Assembly (NCBI GenBank): GCA_030645495.1
Contig: JAUSLV010000021.1
Span: 1-64,000 of the forward strand
Source: Actinomycetota bacterium
GTDB lineage: Bacteria > Actinomycetota > Acidimicrobiia > Acidimicrobiales > Ilumatobacteraceae
Direction: 5' to 3'
Length of the DNA stretch: 64,000 nt
Position numbers and translations under genes: made by a program. Below are positions 45,841-55,034 of the stretch, piece by piece (the first letter of the stretch is position 1; the number at the start of each line of letters is the position of its first letter). Under the pieces are notes generated by a model, which was not told where the DNA came from, searched no databases, and saw only the letters and a list, made by a program, of their open reading frames with translations.

Positions 45841-47093
45841 GCGACGATCTCGGCGCCCGGCGGCAACTCGCCCAGCAGTGCGTCGCTGACCCAGCAGCGG
45901 GTGAGGTGCAGCGTGCTCTCGATGCGTACCACCTTGGCCGGCTCGTCGAACTCACGGCCGCACATCGACAACGCGGCCTTGATGCAGGCCTCCTCGTCGG
46001 GCAGCACCATCGGCATCTTCGAGCGCTGCAGGCCGGCGATCGCTGAGGTGAACGTGTTGACGTAGGTCTTCTGCCAGTCGATCTTGTTGGCCAGCGCGGC
46101 CGGGATGAAGTCGGCGGTGCCGATGCCCAGCGCGTTGCCGGCGGAGATGTCGGTGAGATCCAGCATGACGATCGCGCGCACGTCGGGTTGGGCGAAGTCG
46201 TCGAGACCGTGCACCCAGAAGCGGCCGGTGACGTTGGGGTCCATCGTGGTGCCGCTGATGTCCTTGCCGCCCTTCTCCACGATCAGCACGTCGATCTCGG
46301 CGAACGGCAGCGGCGGCACCAGCTCGGCCGACTCGAGCGTGAGGTCGATCTCGGTCTGCGAGCCCACCTCATCGGCGGTGAGCGTGGCCACCTTCACCAC
46401 ATGGCCCGCGGCCGACTCGATGGACGCGATGCCGCCCAGGATGCGGCCGGTGGCCTTCAGCGCGGCGATGCCGTCGATGATGCGGTTGCGCATCTCGATC
46501 GGGCCGCGGGCGTGGAACTGCGCGGCGCCCGGCTGCTTGCCGAAGCCGACCACGCACATCTTCGACACACCACTCTGCAGCGGCCCGCGGAAGCACGTGT
46601 GCGGCTTGATCCGGTTCACCGGCAGAATGCGATCGGCGCCGGCCGCGTGACGGTCGAGGTAGAGCGGCATGCCCTCTGCGGTGCGGGCCACCTCCACCGT
46701 CTCCATCGTCGCCCTGATCTCCGCGCCCAACGACTCCTCGGTCATGCCAAGCGCTGCCATCATCGCCAACTGGCCCTCGGCCTTCGCCCCACCGTGGCTG
46801 CCCATCGCCGGCACCACGAACGGCTCGGCGCCCAGTGCGCGCAGGCCGGCCAGCGTGCCGCGCAGCAACGCCACGCGGTCGGTGAGGCCGCGGCTGCCAC
46901 CGCCCACGGCCACCGTCATGCCGGGGGTGACCGCGTCGGCGTAGCGGGCCACGATCTGATCGCGCACGGTGCGTTCCACGTCGGCCACCGGCGCCGGATC
47001 GGGCACCGCCAGGCGCACCTCGCTGAGCGCGGGCACCTTCAGATCGGGGTGGAACGGCAGCTCCACCCCCTGCACGAGTTGGTCCCAGTTCAC
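45837..47093 (-). CDS. LarA-like nickel-pincer racemase family protein (DUF2088)
   Basis: About 418 residues. The N-terminal half is the LarA/DUF2088 domain, with conserved His in VPAMGSHGGA and in IKPHTCFRG. A Lys in GVSKMCVVGFGK and a His in AAQFHARG fit cofactor-binding positions (inference). LarA converts L- and D-lactate using a nickel-pincer nucleotide. Other family members act on related 2-hydroxyacids. The start is GTG at 47093. It is translated together with the FAD-linked oxidase. No cofactor genes (larB, larC, larE) lie in the window. A long hairpin lies 24-65 bases upstream. Confidence 0.85.
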   Translation of the reverse strand: MNWDQLVQGVELPFHPDLKVPALSEVRLAVPDPAPVADVERTVRDQIVARYADAVTPGMTVAVGGGSRGLTDRVALLRGTLAGLRALGAEPFVVPAMGSHGGAKAEGQLAMMAALGMTEESLGAEIRATMETVEVARTAEGMPLYLDRHAAGADRILPVNRIKPHTCFRGPLQSGVSKMCVVGFGKQPGAAQFHARGPIEMRNRIIDGIAALKATGRILGGIASIESAAGHVVKVATLTADEVGSQTEIDLTLESAELVPPLPFAEIDVLIVEKGGKDISGTTMDPNVTGRFWVHGLDDFAQPDVRAIVMLDLTDISAGNALGIGTADFIPAALANKIDWQKTYVNTFTSAIAGLQRSKMPMVLPDEEACIKAALSMCGREFDEPAKVVRIESTLHLTRCWVSDALLGELPPGAEIVA

Positions 47094-47116
47094 GCTGGCC
47101 AACCTACCCCTCCCCC

Positions 47117-47158
47117 TGTCACACACCGGCCACGGCTGCCCGTGGTGGGTGTGTGACA
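47117..47158 (-). promoter_or_regulatory. Long bipartite hairpin upstream of LarA-like gene
   Basis: TGTCACACACC and GGTGTGTGACA form a perfect eleven-base outer stem. CCACGG and CCGTGG form the inner stem. It could end the alpha-2-macroglobulin transcript, whose stop is 60 bases upstream, or act as an operator/leader for the lactate genes. No U-tract follows. Confidence 0.55.
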
Positions 47159-47160
47159 CA

Positions 47161-47194
47161 AAGGCCGGGGGAAGGCCGGGGGAAGGCCCGGGGG
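47161..47194. repeat. Three tandem G-rich units
   Basis: Three consecutive copies of AAGGCCGGGGG (the last with one extra C) lie in the space after the alpha-2-macroglobulin stop. G-runs of five in a row could form a G-quadruplex on the plus strand. Confidence 0.6.
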
Positions 47195-47218
47195 AAGGGG
47201 GGCAGGTGGTGGTGAGCG

Positions 47219-50200
47219 CTAGTCGATGACGACCTTGTCGGTGGCCGAGCGGCCGAACGTCTCGGGGGCGTACATCTCTTCCGCACGCGTGGGGGGCACC
47301 ACGAACGTGCCGGGAGTGGTGGCCCGAGCGATGTACTCATACGAGTACACACCGGCCGGCAGCAGTGTGGTGAACGCCTCGGTGCGATCGCTGCGCAGCT
47401 GCTCATGCTGGTACCACGTGCCCCACCACCAGTACATGTCCTCCATCGGGTAGTAGCCGCCATCGCCACCGTCGCCGGACGACGAGCCGGCGGGCACCGT
47501 CTGGGTGATCGCCAGCGCGGGGTTGAGGCTCTCCAGGCCGGCGGGCAGCGGATCGATCAGTGCCACGTGCGTGCGCTGGCTCTCGGCCACCATCGTCAGC
47601 TTCACCCGCACGCGGGCGCCGGCCTTGATGTGCCATGTGCCGTTCGCGTCCTGCGACACGTCGCTGGGATCGTCGACCGCCTCGTACGTGCGGCTGACCG
47701 TGAAGCCACGATCCAGCGCGTCCAGCGTGAGGTCGCTGGGTGCGTAGCGCAGGCCGATGCGGTAGTACATCCGCCCGGTACCGGTCTTCGACAGCACCAG
47801 GTCGGTGTCACCGGCGGCCACCACGTCGGTCATCGGGATGCTCACCCGTGCCCGATCGGTTTCGCGGCCGGCGAACGTGTGCTCACCGGCGAACCGCTCG
47901 CCCAACCAGACGCGGGCCACGAAGTTCGGGGTCTGCGCTTCGTACACATCGAAGTAGCGTTTCAGCGCCAGCAGGATGAACGAGTTCTCCTGGATGCTGT
48001 CCCATCGGCCGCGCACCTGGTTGGCCAGCAACCCGGTGACCACCTTCGGGATCAGGTCGCTGGTCGGGTCGTTGGCGATCAGCGCGTCGAGCACGATGCC
48101 GTCGGTGCGCCGGTCGCTCTGCATCACCAGGTACGAGCTGTCGTCGTAGCCAGTGGTGAAGTTCGCTGCGCCGGCAGTCTCGACCGCACGGTTGGCGATG
48201 GTGCGGGCGATCTCGGCCTTGATCGAGTCGTCGCCCACCGCGGTCCACAGCCACGCCAGCGCATCGACCGCCAGGTCGTCGTGGCGCTCACCGTAGAACG
48301 CGTCGGCCTTCGCCGTGTCGCCCTGGCCGGCGAGCGCCCGCACCCACAGTGCGTAGGCGCGGATCGTGTCGCGAGCCGACTCGCCGTAGGCGCTGGGGAT
48401 GTACGACTCGATGTCGGCGATGTGCGCCATCACCCGGTCGAACATGTCGCGGGGAACGGTGTAGCCCTCGGCCTTGGCGACCACGAGCGCGTGGGCCACC
48501 TGCACCGTGTCGAACGGTTCGGACATGTCACCGCGACGCCACCACGAGAAGCCACCGTCGTCGTTCTGCATCGCCGCTAGGGCCGCGATGTCGGATGCCA
48601 CGGAGGCTTCCAGCTCGGCTGCGGAGGGCAGGCCCTCGGCGTCGAACGCATCGAGCACCTCGCGCAGCGCGGCGATCGCCATGATGCGCGACGCCCTGCC
48701 GTCACTGGACTCGTACTTGTAGTCGACGATGTAGAGCACCGCGTCGGTGAGTGCCTGCAACGACGTGGAGGAGGTGGTGACCTCCAACCCGCCGAACTGC
48801 GGGATCACACCGGTGGGTGCGAGCAACGGCTGGTCGACCGCGCCGTTGTCGACGGTGCCGTAGGTGGCGAACGCCTCGGCCGTGGCCGGCGTGTACACGG
48901 GCAGTTGCACCGTGGCCGAGTCGGCCAGGTCGCCGCTGACCGCCGTCACCCGGAAGGCAGCCGTTCCCGCCTGCTGTGTGCTGACGGGGAAGCGAACTTC
49001 CACCCGGTCGTTGGCCGGCACCGTGACCGTGGTGCCCACCGGCTCGCCGGGGGCGAGGTTGGCGGTCTCGAGCACCACGTCCACCGTGAGCGGCGCGTCG
49101 GTCTGGTTCTGCAGCACCACGGGCAGCTCGAACGCATCGCCGTAGTTGGCGAAGCGCGGGGCCGACGGGCGCACTGCCAGCGGCAGGCGAGCGGTGATGT
49201 TCGCCTCGTCACTGCCGAAGCGGTCGGCGCCACTGACCGCCACCACCATCACGCGATAGCGGGTGAGGTTGTCGGGCAGCGTGACATCCACCGATGCGGT
49301 GCCATCGGCACCGGTGGTGACAGTGGGAGCGAACAGCGCCAGCGCGGCGAAGTTCGACCGCACGTCCACCGGCGAACCGTCGTTGGCGGAGTACATCGCA
49401 TCGCGGCTGGCCTCAGGGGCCGCGCTGGGCATCTCCTCGGCGACCCCCACCGTGGTGGCGGTCGTGTCGCCGTCGGCACCACCGGTGGTCTCGTCGTCCT
49501 TCACCCCACCGTTGTCGCCAGGCACCAACGTGGTGGGGTCGACGAGCGTGATCTGCGAACGGCCGTACGCCGCCCGCAGGTACTCCCAGCCACTGCTGTA
49601 GAACACGCTCAGCGGATCGTCGAGCTGGTAGCCCGACAGGGCCAGCACGGCCTCGTCCACCACCACGACCGCGAACTCGGCACCCTTCACGGGGGCACCG
49701 TTGGCGTCGGTGACCTTCACGTCGATCGCGGTGGAATCGCCGGGGGTCAGCTCGGTGGCTCGCGGCGTGGCATCCACCGTGAGCGTCCGCGACACCGGCG
49801 GCACCGACAGGGTCATGCTGCCCACCGCGTACGCCGGGCGTTGCGGCGCGTCGGGCAGAGCCTTGCCGTCGTCACCCGTGCGGGTGGCGGTTCCCACAAC
49901 CTCCAGCCCCAAGGTGAGGCCGGGGATGTCGTCGTCGGTGATCGGCACCTGCACGATCGCGCTGCCATCGGTGAGCGTGAAGCGCAGCGTGCTGCGCACA
50001 CCGTTGCGGGCGATCAGCAGCATGCCTTCGCCGGTGGCGAACGGTGCCTGCACCAACAGTTCGGCGGTGTCGCCGGGGGCGTAGGTGGCCTTGTCGGGTA
50101 CCACGGTCAGCTCTTGCTGATCGACGGTGCGGGTGGGCTGTGCCTCGGCGCCGCTCACCCACGTGGTCAGCTCGCTGCGGTTGAAGCCGCGCTGCGAGCC

Positions 50201-53200
50201 GGCAACCACTGCGGTCACCTTGTACTGCCCGCCGACCTCGGTGTCGAACGTGCACGTGGTGGCCTCGGTGGCGGAGGTGACGGCACATGTCTGCTCGTCG
50301 ACCGACACCTCGGTCCAGGTGTTGTCGACGTACTTCCACTCCACGCGGCCGGCCACGACGTTCAGCTGCACGCCGGGCTGCACCTCACCGTCGATGCCGG
50401 TGACCACGACCTCGATCTCCAGCGGGTCGCCCTGGCGCACGAACGTACGCGTGGACCGCAGGCCTACGTAGCGATCGGCGGGGTGCACCAGCAGCGAGGT
50501 GGTGTCGCTCCAGGCCTGGCGGTTCACATCGGTGACCGTCGCCTGGGCGCTCACCGTCACGGGCAGGTCGGGCAGTGCTCCGTCCGTTCCTTCGAACCCG
50601 AGCTGCAGGTAGTGCGTGCCCGCGCCGTCGGTGGTGCCGTGGTACTCGGCCACCTGGCTGTCGCCGGTGTAGTCGCCGCTCGGGTACGACTCGTCGACCA
50701 TGCCGCGCGCGTCGTTCATGTACCACCACGGCGTCCAGATGCCGAACGTGTAGTCGCTCCAGCCGGGAGGCGAGTAGTTGGCTGCGCTGGTGGTGACCAG
50801 CCAATCCACCTGCGCGCCCACCAATGGACCGCCGGCGTAGTAGCTGCCCACCGCGGCCACGGTGGCCGGTGAGGTGCTGACGTACGGCCCCTCGCTCTCG
50901 GGGCGGGCCGTCACCTCGAACTCGGGGCGGCGGTACTCCTCGATCTGGAACTGGTGCGAATACTCGGCCGACGAGAGCCCGCTCTCGCCACGCAGCGACA
51001 GCTGCACGTAGGCCATGCCCAGGTCGGCGGTCTCGGGCAGCTCGAGCGTGAGGTCGAACCCACCGAGGCCCTTCACGTCGGTGCTGCCCTTCAGCACCTC
51101 GTTGCCGTACGAATCGGTGACGGTGTAGTCGATCGTGGCGCCGTTGCGCAGCGCGGTCACACGCGCGTCGTCGCTGAGCGTGAGCCGCCGCACCCAGCCC
51201 TTCACCTGCATCGTCTCGCCGGGCTGGTACACCTGACGGTCGTCGAACACGTACCAGCGCGCCTCGTCGCTGGGCAGCTCGCGCGTGGCGCCCACCGGCA
51301 GGATCGCGGTCTCGTCGCCGTCGGTGGCCACCACGGCCACCAGGCCCTCGTCGTTGCTCGACGCGGGCAGCGACAGCGTCGCCTGGCCCTCGCCGTCGGT
51401 GGTACCGGGGTCGACGGTGTTGCCGGCGATCACCGACAACTGCACACCCTTGCGCGGTGCGCCGGTGGTGAGGTCGGTGGTCCAGACGTACATGTCGCTG
51501 GCATCGGCGACCGCGTCGAGGCCGAGCGTGGTGCTCTGCACCCACGTGAGCGCCGGGCGGTTCTGCCAGTAGTCGTTCGAGTTCGGCGACACGGCGGGCA
51601 CCGGCTCGACGAGCACGATCACTTGGCCGCGCCTGCCCTGCAGCACACCCGCCAGGTCGACGGCGGTGAGGATCGGGGTGTCCTTGTCGCCCTCGATCGC
51701 CAACGTGTCGTCGGCCAGCACGTTCCAGTCGGGCAGCTTCGTCTCGGCCCAATCACGGTCGTAGGCGTAGCGGTAGTACTGGGCGAACGTCGTCGGGTCG
51801 GCGGCGAACACGCGCACGCGTAGCTTGTCGTGGTTCACCGTCAGCACGGACAACTGCTGCGTGGTGGCGAACGGGTCGAGTGTGGTGATCGCGTCGAACT
51901 GCTGGATCGACGGCGCCGCCGACCCGATGCGCACCTTCACCGTGCGATCGCCGCTGAGCTGCTGACCATAGGTGTCGGTGAACGACTGCGGCACGGTGAT
52001 CTCGTACGTGGTGCGCGCCAGCGTGTTACCGCTGATCACCAGCGAGTTGTACTGCAACGACACCTGCATGCCGGCGAGTGCGGGCGAGATGGTGACCTTG
52101 CTCGCATCGCTCAACGCCGCGTCGAGCACGTTGTTGAACTGCACGTACAACTGCGTGCCGGGAGGGCATTCGTCGCCGTACGCGCACGAGGCGCTCTGGA
52201 TGCGCAGCGGCGCGTAGGTGCGGCCGCTGAACGTCTGCGCCTCGGTGGTGGTGGCGGGCCCTTCTGCCGACGGCGTGTCGGGCCCGATCGCGATCGACAG
52301 CGCAGCATCGGCGGGCAGCGGGTCGACCGGGCGGAACGCCAACCAGCGACCCTCCTCGGCACCCTCACTCTGCATCCGCGTGTTGTCGTCGGCGTCGATC
52401 TCTTCGGCGGTGGCGAGGCGCACGTCCACTTCCTTGCCGTCGGCTCGCAGGTGCACGGTGTTCAGCACGGCGGCGGTGTCGATGCGCTGGTCGAACACGG
52501 CCACGAACACCTGCGTCAGCGACAAGGTGTCGCTCTGCGGGCCGAACGACTGCACGGTGGCAGGCGGGGTGGTGAACGTGAACGAGACGGTCTCGGCGAG
52601 CGTGCCGCCGCTGGCCGACTTCGTGCCCTTGGGCACCTCCACCGTGAACGTGGTGGCCATCGCCAGACGGTCAACGGAGGCATTGGCGGCGTCGAAGCGC
52701 AGCGTGCGCGTGCCGATCCACTGCCAGCGGCCCTCGACGGCCGGGGTCAGCGTGGCGGGAACATCGAGTGCGTCGAGCTGACCGACCGTGGTGACGGGCA
52801 CCATCGGCTGGTCGAACGTGATCGACAGGTACGGCGCGATCGGCACGTCGCCGTCGGGCTGGTGGCGCAGCACGTGCAGCGGCCCGGTGGGCACGGTGTC
52901 GGGGGTGATGAGCTGCTCGGGCGGGAAGATGCCGTCGACGGTGATGCCGGCACGCGGCGGGGGCGTGGTCTGCGTTGGCCAGTTGAACGGCTCTTGCAGC
53001 GCCTCTCCGCCGAGGAACTCGGGCAACCGGGCCAGAATCGCCTGCAGCTGCTGTGCCGGCAACTCGTCGCCTTGCACGACGTGCGTGGAATTGTCGGTAC
53101 CGGCCAGGGCCGTGCCTTCGGAGAGATGGAGGCCGAACACGCGTGGTGCACCTTCCGAGTAGCTCGCGTTGACGGTCGCGGTGGAGGAACTGCTCGAGTC

Positions 53201-53281
53201 GCCACCATCGTCGCAGGCGGCCATCACCAGCCCGACCGCCACCAACAGTGCTGTGTACCGACGGATCCGTCGCTGTTCCAT
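47219..53281 (-). CDS. Alpha-2-macroglobulin family lipoprotein lacking the thioester
   Basis: This 2,020-residue protein has a lipoprotein signal (lipobox VMAAC) and the bacterial alpha-2-macroglobulin layout. That comprises N-terminal Ig-like/MG domains (about 100-950), a bait-region-like Asp/Gly/Thr-rich stretch near 1270-1300, the A2M domain around ALFAPTVTTGADGTASVDVTLPDNLTRYRVMVVA, and a terpenoid-cyclase-like alpha-ring (about 1500-1790). It ends with a receptor-type domain. At the point where thioester proteins have Cys-x-x-Gln the sequence reads YKYESSDG near residue 1520, so covalent trapping is not possible. ATG at 53281 behind GGGAG. No penicillin-binding protein 1c gene is adjacent. 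It would guard the cell surface against proteases (family role). Confidence 0.93.
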   Translation of the reverse strand: MEQRRIRRYTALLVAVGLVMAACDDGGDSSSSSTATVNASYSEGAPRVFGLHLSEGTALAGTDNSTHVVQGDELPAQQLQAILARLPEFLGGEALQEPFNWPTQTTPPPRAGITVDGIFPPEQLITPDTVPTGPLHVLRHQPDGDVPIAPYLSITFDQPMVPVTTVGQLDALDVPATLTPAVEGRWQWIGTRTLRFDAANASVDRLAMATTFTVEVPKGTKSASGGTLAETVSFTFTTPPATVQSFGPQSDTLSLTQVFVAVFDQRIDTAAVLNTVHLRADGKEVDVRLATAEEIDADDNTRMQSEGAEEGRWLAFRPVDPLPADAALSIAIGPDTPSAEGPATTTEAQTFSGRTYAPLRIQSASCAYGDECPPGTQLYVQFNNVLDAALSDASKVTISPALAGMQVSLQYNSLVISGNTLARTTYEITVPQSFTDTYGQQLSGDRTVKVRIGSAAPSIQQFDAITTLDPFATTQQLSVLTVNHDKLRVRVFAADPTTFAQYYRYAYDRDWAETKLPDWNVLADDTLAIEGDKDTPILTAVDLAGVLQGRRGQVIVLVEPVPAVSPNSNDYWQNRPALTWVQSTTLGLDAVADASDMYVWTTDLTTGAPRKGVQLSVIAGNTVDPGTTDGEGQATLSLPASSNDEGLVAVVATDGDETAILPVGATRELPSDEARWYVFDDRQVYQPGETMQVKGWVRRLTLSDDARVTALRNGATIDYTVTDSYGNEVLKGSTDVKGLGGFDLTLELPETADLGMAYVQLSLRGESGLSSAEYSHQFQIEEYRRPEFEVTARPESEGPYVSTSPATVAAVGSYYAGGPLVGAQVDWLVTTSAANYSPPGWSDYTFGIWTPWWYMNDARGMVDESYPSGDYTGDSQVAEYHGTTDGAGTHYLQLGFEGTDGALPDLPVTVSAQATVTDVNRQAWSDTTSLLVHPADRYVGLRSTRTFVRQGDPLEIEVVVTGIDGEVQPGVQLNVVAGRVEWKYVDNTWTEVSVDEQTCAVTSATEATTCTFDTEVGGQYKVTAVVAGSQRGFNRSELTTWVSGAEAQPTRTVDQQELTVVPDKATYAPGDTAELLVQAPFATGEGMLLIARNGVRSTLRFTLTDGSAIVQVPITDDDIPGLTLGLEVVGTATRTGDDGKALPDAPQRPAYAVGSMTLSVPPVSRTLTVDATPRATELTPGDSTAIDVKVTDANGAPVKGAEFAVVVVDEAVLALSGYQLDDPLSVFYSSGWEYLRAAYGRSQITLVDPTTLVPGDNGGVKDDETTGGADGDTTATTVGVAEEMPSAAPEASRDAMYSANDGSPVDVRSNFAALALFAPTVTTGADGTASVDVTLPDNLTRYRVMVVAVSGADRFGSDEANITARLPLAVRPSAPRFANYGDAFELPVVLQNQTDAPLTVDVVLETANLAPGEPVGTTVTVPANDRVEVRFPVSTQQAGTAAFRVTAVSGDLADSATVQLPVYTPATAEAFATYGTVDNGAVDQPLLAPTGVIPQFGGLEVTTSSTSLQALTDAVLYIVDYKYESSDGRASRIMAIAALREVLDAFDAEGLPSAAELEASVASDIAALAAMQNDDGGFSWWRRGDMSEPFDTVQVAHALVVAKAEGYTVPRDMFDRVMAHIADIESYIPSAYGESARDTIRAYALWVRALAGQGDTAKADAFYGERHDDLAVDALAWLWTAVGDDSIKAEIARTIANRAVETAGAANFTTGYDDSSYLVMQSDRRTDGIVLDALIANDPTSDLIPKVVTGLLANQVRGRWDSIQENSFILLALKRYFDVYEAQTPNFVARVWLGERFAGEHTFAGRETDRARVSIPMTDVVAAGDTDLVLSKTGTGRMYYRIGLRYAPSDLTLDALDRGFTVSRTYEAVDDPSDVSQDANGTWHIKAGARVRVKLTMVAESQRTHVALIDPLPAGLESLNPALAITQTVPAGSSSGDGGDGGYYPMEDMYWWWGTWYQHEQLRSDRTEAFTTLLPAGVYSYEYIARATTPGTFVVPPTRAEEMYAPETFGRSATDKVVID

Positions 53282-53354
53282 GGTCGTGCTCCCTCGCCCC
53301 AATGTGACTCCATTGGCTTGGACGTCGGGTACCACCCTGCCGGTTCCCACAGAC

Positions 53355-54551
53355 ATGAGTATCGTGCGCCGGATGAGTGTCGACGGGCTGTTGCAGAGGA
53401 TTCCTGTCCGGAAACCGTTCCAGGTAGGGCTCCTCGCGCTCATCATCGCGCTGGCCTTCTGCGGCGCAAGGTGGGCGATCGTCGCCGATCACGACACGTC
53501 GCGGTTCGTGGTGGCCGGCGAGGTGTTCGTCGACCCAGCGCAGACACCCGTTCACCTCCACACGTTCGCGGGCACCGGCTACGACGGCCAGTTCTACTGG
53601 CGTCTCGCCAACGACCCCACCAACCTGCACGTCGAGCGCGCCGACGGCGTGCTGCTCGACGGCCCGATGCGCACCAGCCGCATCGCCTATCCCACGCTCG
53701 CCTGGGCGTTGTCGCTGGGCAATGCCCGCTGGGTGTCGCTCGCGCTCATCGGGGTGAACGTGCTCGCCTTCGGCCTGCTCGCGTGGGTGGGCGCGGCGCT
53801 CGCGCGGCGGTCGTCGCGGCACGTGCTGTACGGCCTGCTCGTGGCTTCGGCCACCGGCCTGGTGATGAGCCTCGCTCGCGACCTGATCGAGGTGGTGATG
53901 GTGGCCGCGATCGTCGGCGGCATCCACGCGGTGCGCGAGCGCAGGTGGGGGCTGGCGGCGTTGGCCTGGAGCGTCGCCGTGCTGAGCCACGAGCAATGCC
54001 TGTTCGTGATCGGCGCGTATGCCCTGTGGCGGATGTGGACCATCGCCCGCAAGCAGTCGCGGGCGGGCTGGGCCGACGTCGCGTGGGTGCTGCCGAGCGT
54101 GGTGTACGGCACGTGGCAACTGATCGCACGTGAACAAGTGGGTGCCCTCCCGATCCGCGCCTCGGGTTCAGGGCACATCGTCTTCCCGTTCCAGGGCCTC
54201 GGCAAGGCGGTGTTCGAGTGGGTACAGGGCGACATCGAGCGCCAAGCGCTGTTGGTGTTCCCGCAACTCGCTGTGCTGGGCGCGCTGCTGGTGCTCACGT
54301 ACCGGGCGCGAAGCACTGTCGCCGTCACCGACCGCTGGATCCTGTTCGTGCTCGCCGCCGGCGCGGGGCAGGCGATCTGCCTGTCGTACGGCGTGTGGGA
54401 AGGCCCAGCGGAGCTGCGCCAGATCGTGCTGGTGCCCACCTTGGCCTGCGTGGCGATCGTGGTGTCGAAGCTGCGCGTGCCCACCTGGCTGTTCGCCGGG
54501 GTGGCGCTCGTGTGGCTCGCCACGGCCGGCCTGCGCGTCGTCGCGATCTAG
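53355..54551 (+). CDS. Polytopic membrane protein, GT-C-like (AZOBR_p60025-type)
   Basis: About 398 residues with roughly nine to ten membrane helices. After the first helix, an outside loop holds TGYDGQFYWRLANDP, a pattern seen in a membrane family linked to cell-surface glycopolymer formation; its Asp residues recall GT-C glycosyltransferases. ATG at 53355; a second ATG at 53373 is also possible. It is divergent from the alpha-2-macroglobulin gene across 73 bases and converges on dut. The substrate is unknown. Confidence 0.82.
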   Translation: MSIVRRMSVDGLLQRIPVRKPFQVGLLALIIALAFCGARWAIVADHDTSRFVVAGEVFVDPAQTPVHLHTFAGTGYDGQFYWRLANDPTNLHVERADGVLLDGPMRTSRIAYPTLAWALSLGNARWVSLALIGVNVLAFGLLAWVGAALARRSSRHVLYGLLVASATGLVMSLARDLIEVVMVAAIVGGIHAVRERRWGLAALAWSVAVLSHEQCLFVIGAYALWRMWTIARKQSRAGWADVAWVLPSVVYGTWQLIAREQVGALPIRASGSGHIVFPFQGLGKAVFEWVQGDIERQALLVFPQLAVLGALLVLTYRARSTVAVTDRWILFVLAAGAGQAICLSYGVWEGPAELRQIVLVPTLACVAIVVSKLRVPTWLFAGVALVWLATAGLRVVAI

Positions 54552-54567
54552 CGCATTCCGTGCGGGG

Positions 54568-55005
54568 TCAGGCTTTGCCGGTGTGGCCGAAGCCGCCGCC
54601 GCGGTCGTCGCCGTCCAGCGACTGCACCTCCAGCCACTGCACTTCCTCCACCTGCTGCAGCACGAGCTGGGCGATGCGATCGCCGCGGTGGATGTGGAAT
54701 GGCTCGTGGGGGTCGGTGTTCAACAGCACCACCTTGATCTCGCCGCGGTACGCGGCATCGATCAGGCCGGGCGCGTTGGCGACAGTGACGCCGTGCTTCA
54801 GCGCGTTGCCACTGCGCGGCAGCACGAACCCTGCATACCCCACCGGTATGGCGATGCTGATACCGGTGGGCATCAGCATTCGCCCACCGGCGGGCTGCAC
54901 CACACCGCTCTCGCGAGCGCGCAGGTCGAGCCCGGCATCGCCCGGGTGGGCGTAGCTGGGCAGCGCCAGTTCGGGGTCGAGGCGGATGATCGGCACGGGC
55001 AGCAC
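54568..55005 (-). CDS. dut: Deoxyuridine 5'-triphosphate nucleotidohydrolase
   Basis: This 145-residue trimeric dUTPase converts dUTP to dUMP and pyrophosphate, keeping uracil out of DNA. All five motifs are visible: HPGDAGLDLRA, PRSGNALKHGV, NAPGLIDAAYRGEI (with the catalytic Asp region), HRGDRIAQLVL and the C-terminal GGGFGHTGK. The start is GTG at 55005. TACACT lies only a few bases upstream on the minus strand, so the mRNA is probably leaderless. It is divergent from selA across 29 bases. Confidence 0.95.
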   Translation of the reverse strand: MLPVPIIRLDPELALPSYAHPGDAGLDLRARESGVVQPAGGRMLMPTGISIAIPVGYAGFVLPRSGNALKHGVTVANAPGLIDAAYRGEIKVVLLNTDPHEPFHIHRGDRIAQLVLQQVEEVQWLEVQSLDGDDRGGGFGHTGKA

Positions 55006-55034
55006 GCCGAGAGTGTACGAGTACGCTCGGGCGG

